Of a stretch of DNA of 64,000 bases, positions 8,449-15,848 are shown one piece after another. Within the stretch, counting starts at the first letter, position 1; the number at the start of each line of letters is the position of its first letter. The notes under the pieces were generated by a model that was given only the letters and a program-made list of their open reading frames with translations, was not told the origin of the DNA and did no database searches. The stretch spans positions 111,665 to 175,664 of the forward strand of contig NZ_MLYP01000002.1 in NCBI RefSeq assembly GCF_001866645.1, written 5' to 3'. Source of the stretch: Streptomyces colonosanans. Its GTDB lineage: Bacteria; Actinomycetota; Actinomycetes; Streptomycetales; Streptomycetaceae. The translations under genes were made by a program, and so were the position numbers.

Positions 8449-9723
8449 ATGCAGCCGTCCAGCCGCCGGATATGCCCGCGCCGCGTCGCCTCACTCGCCT
8501 CGGTCACCGTTCTGACGCTGGCGGTCGGCACCTCCGCCACCCGCGGGCATCTGACGCCGGATCCCGCGACGGGGGGCGCCATAGCCCAGGCACATTCCGC
8601 GGCACTCCGCCCCTGCATGATCCACGGCCATGTCGGCGTCCAGATGTCGGAGGGCATCCCGACCGTCTCCGGCTACGCCCGCTCCGCCGGCACCGTCCAC
8701 GCCCTGACCCTCATGATCGACTTCTCCGACGCGCCCGGCCAGGGCCGTGCGCTCACCCGGTTCGCGGAGTTCTTCCCGCAGACCCGGAGGTGGTTCGCCA
8801 CCAGCTCGTACGGCCGCCTCGACTACCGCCCGGAGACACCGATACGCCACTGGCTGCGAATGCCCAAGCCGTTCAGGTCCTACGGGATAGAACGCGGCGC
8901 CCCCTTCGACCCCGGCTACCGCGCACTGATCCGGGACATCGTGGCCGTCACCGGACCCAAGGTGGACTTCCGCCACTACGACCTGCTGAACGTCCTGGTC
9001 ACCCCGAACGCGGGCCCCTCCGCCCTGGACACCGTCCTGTCGGTGACCTTCGCGGCCAACACCGAGGCACCGGACGCCGACGGCGTGCCGATCACGAACG
9101 CGTCCTTCATCTACGGCCGCCAGGACGACGGCTCCGGCTCTTACGCCATGACCGGCTACCGGGTCCTGCCGCACGAGAACGGCCATATCTTCGGCCTGCC
9201 CGACCTCTATACCCAGGAGGGCGGGGGCGCGGCCGGGCACTGGGACATCATGAGCGAGGACTGGGGCGCCGACAACGACCTTCTCGGCTGGCACAAATGG
9301 AAACTCGGCTGGCTCGACGACTCCCAGGTCAGCTGTGCGACCAGACGCGGCACCGCCGAGTACACCCTGACGCCGCTGGGTCGCGCCGGGGGCCGCAAGC
9401 TGGTCTTCGTGCCGATCGGCTCCACCGCCGGGTACGCCCTCGAACTACGCACCCAGGAAGGCAATGACGCGGTGGTGTGCCGGCCCGGCATCCTCATCTA
9501 CAAGGTCGACGCGGACGTCGACACGGGCAACGGGCCCATCACGGTCTACGACTCCCAGCGCAACAGCGGCGGTTGCACCCGCAGCCCGAACGTCCAGGCC
9601 GAACTGTCCGACGCGCCGTTCGCCCCCGGGCAGACCTTCAAGGATCCGAAGAGGGGCATCGCCATCACCGTCACGGAAGCGGATCTCTCCGGCGACTACC
9701 GGGTTCATGTGACGCGACGGTGA
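8449..9723 (+). CDS. Secreted M6-like zinc metalloprotease
   Basis: 424 aa from the ATG at 8449, with AAGGG 6 bp upstream. A long Arg-rich N-region is followed by a hydrophobic stretch (LASVTVLTLAVG), giving a Sec or Tat-like signal peptide. The zinc motif is HENGH within YRVLPHENGHIFGLPDLYT, followed by GGGAAGHWDIMS, the layout of immune-inhibitor-A-like M6 domains (HExxHxxGxPD with a downstream Met-turn). It should act outside the cell on proteins. No C-terminal PKD or carbohydrate-binding domain is present. It appears monocistronic. Confidence 0.87.
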   Translation: MQPSSRRICPRRVASLASVTVLTLAVGTSATRGHLTPDPATGGAIAQAHSAALRPCMIHGHVGVQMSEGIPTVSGYARSAGTVHALTLMIDFSDAPGQGRALTRFAEFFPQTRRWFATSSYGRLDYRPETPIRHWLRMPKPFRSYGIERGAPFDPGYRALIRDIVAVTGPKVDFRHYDLLNVLVTPNAGPSALDTVLSVTFAANTEAPDADGVPITNASFIYGRQDDGSGSYAMTGYRVLPHENGHIFGLPDLYTQEGGGAAGHWDIMSEDWGADNDLLGWHKWKLGWLDDSQVSCATRRGTAEYTLTPLGRAGGRKLVFVPIGSTAGYALELRTQEGNDAVVCRPGILIYKVDADVDTGNGPITVYDSQRNSGGCTRSPNVQAELSDAPFAPGQTFKDPKRGIAITVTEADLSGDYRVHVTRR

Positions 9724-9921
9724 CGCGACGGAACGTCCGGCTCACCCCGCGCGTCCCCGGTCTCGGCTTCCCGCCGCCGGCCCGGACGATGCCGCCGGAC
9801 ATCGCGACCTCGCGGCGCCAACGAGATTGATTCGCCCAGCCGTTGGGAAGTGTCGTCAGCCTTCAGGTCACACGACGCTCTGCCCGGCGGTGTGGTCAAC
9901 GGTCCGCATGGCCTATAGTTG

Positions 9922-10078
9922 ATCACGAGCTGGTCGCCAGAACTCCTGGCACCCGGCCATGCGTTGGTGGTCCAAGGAAAGACGCCCCACTTCCTGTGGG
10001 GAGATGCAGGTGCAAGGCCTGCCCGGCGCTCGAACGGAACCCCATCCCGCGAACTGCGGGGTGGGGTTCTTGCGTTGC
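9922..10078 (+). ncRNA. Unrecognised structured small RNA with tRNA-like fold and terminator
   Basis: Upstream is a TATAGT -10 box at 9914-9919. The inferred transcript begins with a small GCCAG/CTGGC hairpin (9936-9950). From 9961 a cloverleaf-like fold can be drawn: stem GCGTTGG (9961-9967) with CCGGCGC (10023-10029), a D-like arm GTC/GAC (9970-9983), a hairpin CCCCAC-TTCCT-GTGGGG (9985-10001), and a T-like arm GCAGG-TGCAAGG-CCTGC (10006-10022). A 13-bp terminator hairpin follows at 10038-10068. The central arm has a 6-bp stem and a 5-nt loop, and the T-loop is not TTCNANN, so it is not a normal tRNA. The GGTGCAA segment resembles part of a cobalamin riboswitch, but the B12 box is missing. 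Confidence 0.5.
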
Positions 10079-10119
10079 CCGCCAGAACGGCCGCTCCCTA
10101 CCGGTCCAAGGCCGACTCG

Positions 10120-10177
10120 GACAGCACGACGGGAGGGGGCCACCGACGAATCGGTGGCCCCCTCCCGTCGTGCTGTC
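10120..10177. terminator. Very strong bidirectional terminator
   Basis: Perfect inverted repeat with two 27-bp arms (10120-10146 and 10151-10177) and a 4-nt CGAA loop. It lies just beyond the 3' end of the LysR remnant and after the small RNA. Its position suggests it originally terminated the LysR gene and now insulates both sides. Confidence 0.8.
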
Positions 10178-10237
10178 ATCCGGCGGCCGCCCCGCTCGTC
10201 GAGACCTGCCCACCGTCGGTCCCGGTCTCGCCGAAGA

Positions 10238-11005
10238 CTGACGGCAGTGCAGCAGCAGCTCACGCAGCGCCGCGCTCTTGGTCGGCGCGGAGATCAGGGC
10301 CAGGATCGCGGGCACGTCGGCATCGGTGATGGCCACGGCCCGCAGACCCTGATGCTGGGCGATCATGGACTCGGAGAGCACCGCGACCCCCAGTCCGCGC
10401 TCGGCGAGGTTGAGCACGCTGCCCGGGGCGCTCGCCTGCAGAGCGATGGTCGGGGTCACACCGCAGGCGGCGGAGGCTTGGTCGAGCACCGCACGGATAC
10501 CAGTCCCCTCGGGCATACAGATGATCGGGTAGGCGCTGAGCTCGGCGAGAGTGACCCTGCCGCGTTCGGCCAGCGGATGACCGTCCGGCATCGCGGCGAC
10601 GATCGGTTCGCTGATGATCTGCCAACCGTCCAGATCCTCCGGTGCCCGGCCGGCCGCACCGATCAGCGCCAGGTCGACGGCGCCCTCGCGGACGTACTCG
10701 ACGAGCTTGCCGGAATCGTCCTCGATCAGACTGATCTCCACCCCGGGACGGGCGAGACGGAAACCGGACAGCGCGTCGAACAGCGGCGTGACGGTGCACG
10801 CTGTGACCATGCCCACGACGAGTTTGCCCCGGACGAGCCCGTTCATCTCGTCGACGGCGTGCTGCAGCGACTCCATCGCGGCGAGCACGGACTTCGCATG
10901 GCCGAACACCACCTCGCCGACCGCGGTCAGCGTGGCACTGCGGCCGGAGCGGTCGATGAGCGTTGCCCCCAGTTCACTTTCGAGCTGACGAATCTGGGCA
11001 CTGAT
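10238..11005 (-). pseudogene. LysR-family regulator, start deleted and stop lost
   Basis: The frame begins abruptly at SAQIRQLESELGATLIDRSG, the end of a LysR HTH domain. The first ~40 residues with the recognition helix are missing, so it cannot bind DNA normally. The effector domain is otherwise intact (LVVGMVTACTVTPLFDALSG, then GLGVAVLSESMIA). At the other end the normal C-terminus (LRELLLHCRQ) runs on into the terminator and the small RNA rather than stopping, suggesting a frameshift. The 5' break abuts an NTF2-like fragment pointing the other way, so one deletion probably removed both starts. Confidence 0.8.
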
Positions 11006-11024
11006 TCCGCAGCCGCTTCCCACG

Positions 11025-11162
11025 CTCGTCCGCGGTGATATCGCGCTGACCTCGACCCCTCCGAAGGACGGTGCGGGTGCCCGTGCGCAGGTGGTCCGGC
11101 GTCAGCCCGACGGCTGGCTGCGCATCATCGACCAGCCGGAATTCCGGCCGCCCACAAGCTGA
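11025..11162 (+). pseudogene. NTF2-like (SnoaL/YybH-type) protein, C-terminal fragment
   Basis: An open frame ending at 11160-11162 encodes GDIALTSTPP, then ARAQVVRRQPDGWLRIIDQP. This resembles the last two strands of nuclear-transport-factor-2-like proteins. About two thirds of the usual 130-150 residues are missing and no start is present. It lies head-to-head against the truncated LysR gene at about 11015-11025. The two were probably a normal divergent regulator/target pair before deletion of the centre. Confidence 0.55.
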
Positions 11163-11339
11163 GACAGGAAGGTCGGACCGGCGCCCCCGCACAACCGATG
11201 CCGACCTCACCAGACCCGCTACACTGTCCGGCGGTGGCCCAGACCTCACCGGCCTGCCCACCACAACCCTGTCGGCAGCAAGCCTGAAGCCCACCGCCCG
11301 CCCGGGCCGGTTTTTGGACACGTTTTCCGACAGATCCCC

Positions 11340-11412
11340 GCCTTCGTAGCTCAGGGGATAGAGCACCGCTCTCCTAAAGCGGGTGTCGCAGGTTCGAATC
11401 CTGCCGGGGGCA
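11340..11412 (+). tRNA. tRNA-Arg(CCU)
   Basis: A 73-nt cloverleaf without encoded CCA. The acceptor stem GCCTTCG pairs with CGGGGGC (two G-U pairs). The D arm is GCTC/GAGC, the anticodon stem CCGCT/AGCGG has loop CTCCTAA (anticodon CCU), and the T arm is GCAGG-TTCGAAT-CCTGC, with discriminator A. The gene reads the rare AGG codon. Its 3' 43 bases are the attachment core of a nearby island and recur three times downstream, so the tRNA was restored by integration. Confidence 0.95.
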
Positions 11413-11413
11413 C
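11371..11413 (+). repeat. att core, copy A (within tRNA-Arg)
   Basis: The 43-bp block from the anticodon loop to the end of tRNA-Arg is repeated at 30104-30146 (one mismatch), 33750-33792 (identical) and 37994-38036 (two mismatches). This is the classic direct repeat left by tyrosine recombinases that use tRNA 3' ends. Paired GTGCCA boxes at 11477 and 11488 lie on the island side. Confidence 0.88.
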
Positions 11414-11419
11414 AGAGAA

Positions 11420-11460
11420 AAGGGCCAGCTCAGGAGGGATTTCCTCCCAGGCTGGCCCTT
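11420..11460 (+). terminator. Terminator downstream of tRNA-Arg
   Basis: Hairpin with outer arms AAGGGCCAGC/GCTGGCCCTT and an inner GGAGG/CCTCC stem. Near-identical hairpins follow copy C (33799-33839) and stand alone before the second integrase remnant (34482-34522), so it belongs to the mobile-element border rather than to the tRNA alone. Confidence 0.75.
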
Positions 11461-11493
11461 CGCCGTTTCAGGAGTCGTGCCACAGGCGTGCCA

Positions 11494-11660
11494 CTACGGG
11501 CCCGCAGGGTCCTTCTCAGAGGGGTCGGAGGCCGCTCCCCCACCGCCCCGGATCATGGCCCCGAGCCGGTCGGCGATGGCCCGGTCCCGGTCGCTTGTCA
11601 TGTACTGATAGATCAGTGCGGCGCGCGAGCTGCTGTGGCCCATCCGCGTCATCAGCTCCC
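11494..11660 (-). pseudogene. Tyrosine recombinase (integrase), C-terminal fragment
   Basis: The only recognisable part is ELMTRMGHSSSRAALIYQYM followed by TSDRDRAIADRLGAMIRG, the catalytic Tyr segment of pSAM2-type integrases. Everything upstream, including the R-H-x-x-R residues, is lost at about 11660, where a relaxase fragment begins on the other strand. Its stop lies 81 bp from the tRNA-Arg att core, the usual integrase position. It is a close relative of the remnant at 34556-35320. Confidence 0.85.
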
Positions 11661-11668
11661 AAGGACGG

Positions 11669-12181
11669 CGCCACGCTGGCGATGCTCTCGACACCCTGCT
11701 ACTCGCGGTGGTCGCGACCCGGCACTGGCACAGCACCCGCCACCACGAACAGCAGGCCGACGCCGCCCGCCGAGCGGCCGAGCACCTGCGCGCCGCCTAC
11801 CGGGTAGCAGCAGCCCAGCCGATCGCAGTGATCCACCAGCGGGGCCTGTACCTGACCGTCCCCCAACAGCACAGGCAGGCCACCGCCTTGCGCCAGACAC
11901 TGCCTCCCGCGCTGGCCGAGCAGGTCCTGGCCGAGCCCGGCTGGCCCGCACTCGCCGCCACCCTCGCCGACGCCGAAGCTGCCGGTCGTGACCCAGTTGC
12001 CGTGCTCACCGAGGCGGCCGCCCGAAGGGAGCTGGGCACCGCCACGTCCGTCAGCGAAGTACTGGTGTGGCGCCTACACCACCTCGTGGACCTGCCACTG
12101 CAACCCGCCCCAGGGCAGCCGGCATCCGCTCCGCCCCCAGCCCGGTCAGCCCGACCCACCCAGCAGCACCGCACACGCTGA
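11669..12181 (+). pseudogene. Relaxase/mobilization protein, C-terminal fragment
   Basis: An open frame without a plausible start encodes a helical, Ala/His/Arg-rich segment (HHEQQADAARRAAEHLRAAY), then LAEPGWPALAATLADAEAAG and ATSVSEVLVWRLHHL. This pattern resembles the C-terminal region of actinobacterial relaxase/mobilization nucleases carried by integrative elements. The catalytic N-terminal domain with its His triad is missing. The left break is fused to the integrase remnant. It indicates that the element was once mobilisable. Confidence 0.55.
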
Positions 12182-12283
12182 GCCCGAAACCCCATCGCCC
12201 GGGAAGTCCTCGGCAGCCTCGCCCCAACAGCACGCGCCCTTGCCTCGCGTCTGACCAGCACAACCTGACCCATGACGCCCTCC

Positions 12284-12311
12284 GGGGCCAACGTAGTTCG
12301 GCGTTGGCCCC
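12284..12311 (+). terminator. Hairpin after the relaxase remnant
   Basis: GGGGCCAAC/GTTGGCCCC with a 10-nt loop, 100 bp downstream of the relaxase stop and before the next gene. It probably ended the relaxase transcript. Confidence 0.6.
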
Positions 12312-12472
12312 GTTGGTATGCCGCCGCAGTCGGAGAGAAGGCTCCTGGGCTCGCGCCACGGGTGACGAACACGCCGAACACCGAAGCAGTTGTGCAAAAT
12401 CTGCGACATAAACTAAAGTCAGGGCCGCACTGGAATGCTTCGATGCGTAGTCCGACCCTAGGAGTCGTCCGC

Positions 12473-13267
12473 ATGAGTATGCCTTCGTCCTCGTGGACGA
12501 CCGACGTGTTCGGCACGCAAGCAGCAGCTGTACGCCTCGGCGTCGGGCAGGGCCTTCGCAACATGCAGGCCAACGCACAGGCCGCACAGGAACAAGCCGC
12601 ATCCCGCACCACCCGCACCTACGGCACCAGCCGGTATGAGAACCAGTACGAGCGGCTGCAGGACGAACTCAAGAAACTGCCCGGCGCCCGCGCGGTCAAG
12701 CCGTTCGAGTTCTCTTACGAGCTGATGCTCATCGGCAACGGGCTGCTCTACCCGTTCCGGTACTCCAAGACCAAGTCAGACGTACGCAGCGCGCGCATCC
12801 CCAGCCAGTCCCGGCTGGTGCAGGAGCTCTTCACCTTCGCACCGGCGCCGAAGCACACCCAGGACCCGTTCGACCTCGACTTCGGACCGGCCGTCCCGAC
12901 CGCCGAACCGCGCGGCGCTCTGGCGACCGTCCCGCAGGGCACCCAGCTGATCCTGGTGCCCTTCGCATGCAACGCCTCCGAGCTCCTTGAGGCGTACTGG
13001 GGCAGCGCGGCGCTCGGGATGAACCGGCAGCTGGAATGGGCCACCGATCCCGAGCCGCTCCACCTGCCTCAGTCGGTCACCTCGCACACGCCGCGGCCGA
13101 TCAGCATTCCGAACCAGGTCACGGCACACACCAGCTTCGCCGACGGAACCGAACCCACCCTTACGCTGTCCTCTCGTACCGCCTCGGACCAGGCCCTGCA
13201 CGTGCCCGTGCAGACCGAGGCAGAACCCGTCGAGGACCAGACCAGCGAAGACGATGCGACCCATTAA
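12473..13267 (+). CDS. Unknown protein coupled to an ImmA/IrrE metallopeptidase
   Basis: 264 aa from the ATG at 12473, with GGAG 8 bp upstream; the open frame extends 200 bp further without a good site. I do not recognise the family. The N-terminal ~50 residues are Gln/Ala-rich. A central region has YERLQDELKKLPGARAVKPF and NGLLYPFRYSKTKSDVRSAR, followed by LILVPFACNASELLEAYWGS. The last ~70 residues are hydrophilic and probably disordered. There is no signal or membrane segment. It overlaps the next gene by 14 bp, so the two are translationally coupled. Paired with an XRE-ImmA protein it could be a toxin, a substrate of the protease, or a sensor. None of these is proven. Confidence 0.75.
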   Translation: MSMPSSSWTTDVFGTQAAAVRLGVGQGLRNMQANAQAAQEQAASRTTRTYGTSRYENQYERLQDELKKLPGARAVKPFEFSYELMLIGNGLLYPFRYSKTKSDVRSARIPSQSRLVQELFTFAPAPKHTQDPFDLDFGPAVPTAEPRGALATVPQGTQLILVPFACNASELLEAYWGSAALGMNRQLEWATDPEPLHLPQSVTSHTPRPISIPNQVTAHTSFADGTEPTLTLSSRTASDQALHVPVQTEAEPVEDQTSEDDATH

Positions 13268-14423
13268 GCAAGACCTCATTCCCGGTACGGAAGAACGAGG
13301 CGCCACGCCACGTGCCATTTCCGACGCCTTCGATCCCACCCGGCTGACACAAGCCCGTCGGCTGGCGGAGATGACGAAGAAGGACGTGGCGGTACAGCTC
13401 GGGGTGACGCCTGCCGCCGTGGGTCAGTACGAGACGGGGGTCTCGAAGCCACGACCTGACTTGATCCCCCGACTCGCAGGGATCCTCGGGGTCCCTGTGA
13501 CGTTCTTCCTGCTGGGAAGGCCGGCCAATCGACTCGACGCGTCCATGGCGCATTTCCGAAGCCTGCGCAGCACACCGAAGTCCCAGCGAGAGCGTGCGCT
13601 CGCCTTCGCCGAGCAGGTCTGGGAGCTCACGTACGCGCTGGAACAGCGGATCCAGTTGCCTCTTGTCGACCTGCCGGGATTCGCCGGTGGCGAGGTCCAC
13701 CCCGGCGAGGAGCTGTCCACCGACCCCGCGTCCGCCGCCCGTGAGCTGCGCAGGCGCTGGGGCCTCAACGACGGCCCTGTCACGCACCTGGTGAGGCGGA
13801 TGGAATCTCACGGGATCGTGGTGGTCATGCCGCCTGCCAGAGATCCTTCCGCTGCGAGCGTGGACGCCTTCTCCACCCGGGCCGCGCGACCGCTCGTCGT
13901 TCTGACCGCCAACCGGGCCGACGACATCTACCGGCACCGGTTCACGGCTGCCCATGAACTGGGCCACCTTGTGCTTCACGGCGATGCCACCGGTGACAGC
14001 CGCCAGGAAAAGGAGGCCGACGCCTTCGCGGCCGAGTTCCTGACCCCTCAGGACAGCATCCTGCCGCTCCTGCCGCGGCGAATGGATTTTGCACGGCTGG
14101 CCGAGCTCAGAGGGGTCTGGGGAGTCTCCCTCCACTCACTCGTCTACCGCTGCCGCGAGCTGGGGCTGATCTCCGACGCCACCGCCAGCAGGACGTATCA
14201 ACGCCTACGCGCTCTCGACGGCCAGCCCGGCTTCACCGCGGAATCGGTCTCGAACTTTCCCGGTGAACAGCCTTCGCTGCTCGGACAAGCCTTCGACCTG
14301 GCTGCCAAGGAAGCGGGCCTCTCGGTTCCCCAACTGGCACATGAACTGGCCTGGACAGGCGCGAGGGTGCGGGACTTGCTGGGCGTCCAGGAACAGAGGC
14401 CGGTGCTCCGCCTGGTCCAGTAG
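13254..14423 (+). CDS. XRE HTH plus ImmA/IrrE zinc peptidase regulator
   Basis: 389 aa. Residues of about 20-80 form an XRE helix-turn-helix (RRLAEMTKKDVAVQLGVTPA, then GQYETG). The C-terminal half is an ImmA/IrrE (COG2856) peptidase with the HELGH zinc motif in FTAAHELGHLVLHGDA, and the distal Glu region EKEADAFAAEFLTP. Proteins of this kind either cleave a partner repressor or toxin, or act as antitoxin-like regulators in mobile elements. The 14-bp overlap with the preceding unknown gene suggests that protein is its partner. An autoregulatory role through the HTH is likely. Confidence 0.88.
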   Translation: MRPIKQDLIPGTEERGATPRAISDAFDPTRLTQARRLAEMTKKDVAVQLGVTPAAVGQYETGVSKPRPDLIPRLAGILGVPVTFFLLGRPANRLDASMAHFRSLRSTPKSQRERALAFAEQVWELTYALEQRIQLPLVDLPGFAGGEVHPGEELSTDPASAARELRRRWGLNDGPVTHLVRRMESHGIVVVMPPARDPSAASVDAFSTRAARPLVVLTANRADDIYRHRFTAAHELGHLVLHGDATGDSRQEKEADAFAAEFLTPQDSILPLLPRRMDFARLAELRGVWGVSLHSLVYRCRELGLISDATASRTYQRLRALDGQPGFTAESVSNFPGEQPSLLGQAFDLAAKEAGLSVPQLAHELAWTGARVRDLLGVQEQRPVLRLVQ

Positions 14424-14588
14424 CGGTCGCCACTCGGCCTCGGGGGCTGCGGGCGAGGTTCTGCTGCCCGGCACTCCGCTGCGGCCCTCCAACATTGGAA
14501 CGCTGCTATGCCGGCAGCGCATGGGCACGCCGCCAGGGCCGACACATCTCAGTGCCGGCCCCGGTGGTGTGTTGATGTGCTCGAAGGC

Positions 14589-15026
14589 TCAGAGCGTTGC
14601 CTCGCCTCCGAGGCTTCCGGTACTGATGGCGCCCCGCAGGACGCGGGCGATCTCCTCGGGCTTGAGGTCGATGCCGTCGAGCCCCTCCACGGTCAGCGGG
14701 ATCTCCTCCAGCGCGTATTGACCCCGGCCCTCGGCGCTGAACTCGGGACCGGTGCGGTCGTCGAAGGACCAGGTCGCGATGCGGGCGAGGTAGAAGAGCT
14801 GACGCTCGTCGTCGGACTCCATCGTGTGGAGGAGGCGGATGATGTCGGCCTTCCCCGCGATCTCCTCGTGGATCTCGCGGTGGAGGGCGGCCTCCCGGGA
14901 CTCGTCGCTGGCTTCAACGCCGCCGCCAGGCAGTACCCAGTACTCGGGGATGTCGGACTTGGTGCGGCGAATGACCAGCATCGTGTCTTCAGCGGTGACG
15001 AGAACGGCGCGGACTCGTTCGATCAT
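14589..15026 (-). CDS. NUDIX hydrolase
   Basis: 145 aa. The Nudix box GGGVEASDESREAALHREIH continues EEI, matching GX5EX7REUXEEXGU apart from the final residues. The fold opens with RVRAVLVTAEDTMLVIRR. Enzymes of this class hydrolyse nucleoside diphosphates linked to another group, and the target here is not predictable. It is the last gene of an operon running from 19229 down to 14589. The SDR stops 30 bp before its start. Confidence 0.92.
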   Translation of the reverse strand: MIERVRAVLVTAEDTMLVIRRTKSDIPEYWVLPGGGVEASDESREAALHREIHEEIAGKADIIRLLHTMESDDERQLFYLARIATWSFDDRTGPEFSAEGRGQYALEEIPLTVEGLDGIDLKPEEIARVLRGAISTGSLGGEATL

Positions 15027-15056
15027 GTCGGTCTGTCTCCTTGCTTGTTGGCGGTC

Positions 15057-15848
15057 TCAGTGCAGCAGCCAGCCGCCGTCGACGTGGACGGATTGCCCAG
15101 TGATGAACGAGGCGGAGGGGCCCACGAGGAACGTCACCAGGGCCGCGACGTCTTCGGGCCGGCCACGGCGAGGGACGCACTGGCGTTGGATCTGGTCCTC
15201 CGGGCGCGCACGGTGCTGGGCGGGGATCCCGTTCTCGGCCTCGACCTGGATGGCGCCGGGCATGACCGTGTTGACGCAGATCCCGTACGGGCCCAGTTCG
15301 CGGGCGAGGGAGCGGGTCAGGCCCAGCAGCCCGGCCTTCGCGGTGCTGTACGCGACGAGGTTCGTCCGGCCGGCGCGGGCGTTGACGCTGCCGATGTTCA
15401 CGATCCGGCCCCACCGGCGTTCGACCATGCCGGGGGTCACCGCGTGGCAGGTGCGGTAGTGGGCGGTGAGGTTCACGTCGAGGGAGTAGTTCCAGGCGGC
15501 CTCGTCGGTGTCTCGCCAGGGGACGCGGGGGTAGGAGCCGGCGTTGTTCACCAGGATGTCGATGGGGCCGATCTCGGCGCGGACGAGGTCGACCATGGTC
15601 TGGACGGCGCCGGGGTCGGTCAGGTCGGCGTTCGCTTCGATGCCGGGGCTGCCGTCGCGCTTGAGCGCTGCGAGGAGGATGTGGGCGTCGGAGTCCTGGC
15701 CAAGGTGGTTGACCGCGACGGTCGCGCCGGCGGTGGCGAGTGCCCGTCCGATCTCGGCACCGATGCCGGTGGCCCCGCCGGTGACGAGGGCGTTGCGGCC
15801 CTGGAGCGGGCGGGCAAGGAGAGGGGGCTCAAGCAGGGGCAGGGACAT
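15057..15848 (-). CDS. Short-chain dehydrogenase/reductase
   Basis: 263 aa, classical SDR. The cofactor motif is TGGATGIGAEIG, the structural motif NNAG, a Ser in the SVNA region and the active-site YSTAK (Tyr-x-x-x-Lys), and the C-terminus has TGQSVHVDGG. The second strand ends AVNHLG with no acidic residue, which suggests NADP(H) rather than NAD(H). It overlaps the upstream phosphotransferase gene by 20 bp, so it belongs to the same operon. Its substrate probably derives from the same phosphorylated or nucleotidyl-linked compound handled by its neighbours (inference). Confidence 0.92.
   Translation of the reverse strand: MSLPLLEPPLLARPLQGRNALVTGGATGIGAEIGRALATAGATVAVNHLGQDSDAHILLAALKRDGSPGIEANADLTDPGAVQTMVDLVRAEIGPIDILVNNAGSYPRVPWRDTDEAAWNYSLDVNLTAHYRTCHAVTPGMVERRWGRIVNIGSVNARAGRTNLVAYSTAKAGLLGLTRSLARELGPYGICVNTVMPGAIQVEAENGIPAQHRARPEDQIQRQCVPRRGRPEDVAALVTFLVGPSASFITGQSVHVDGGWLLH

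Noticed and set aside
9961..10030. Calling the cloverleaf at 9961 a tRNA gene or a cobalamin riboswitch
   Set aside because: The anticodon-arm equivalent has a 5-nt loop and the T-loop is not canonical; the B12 box is absent and no vitamin B12 gene follows.
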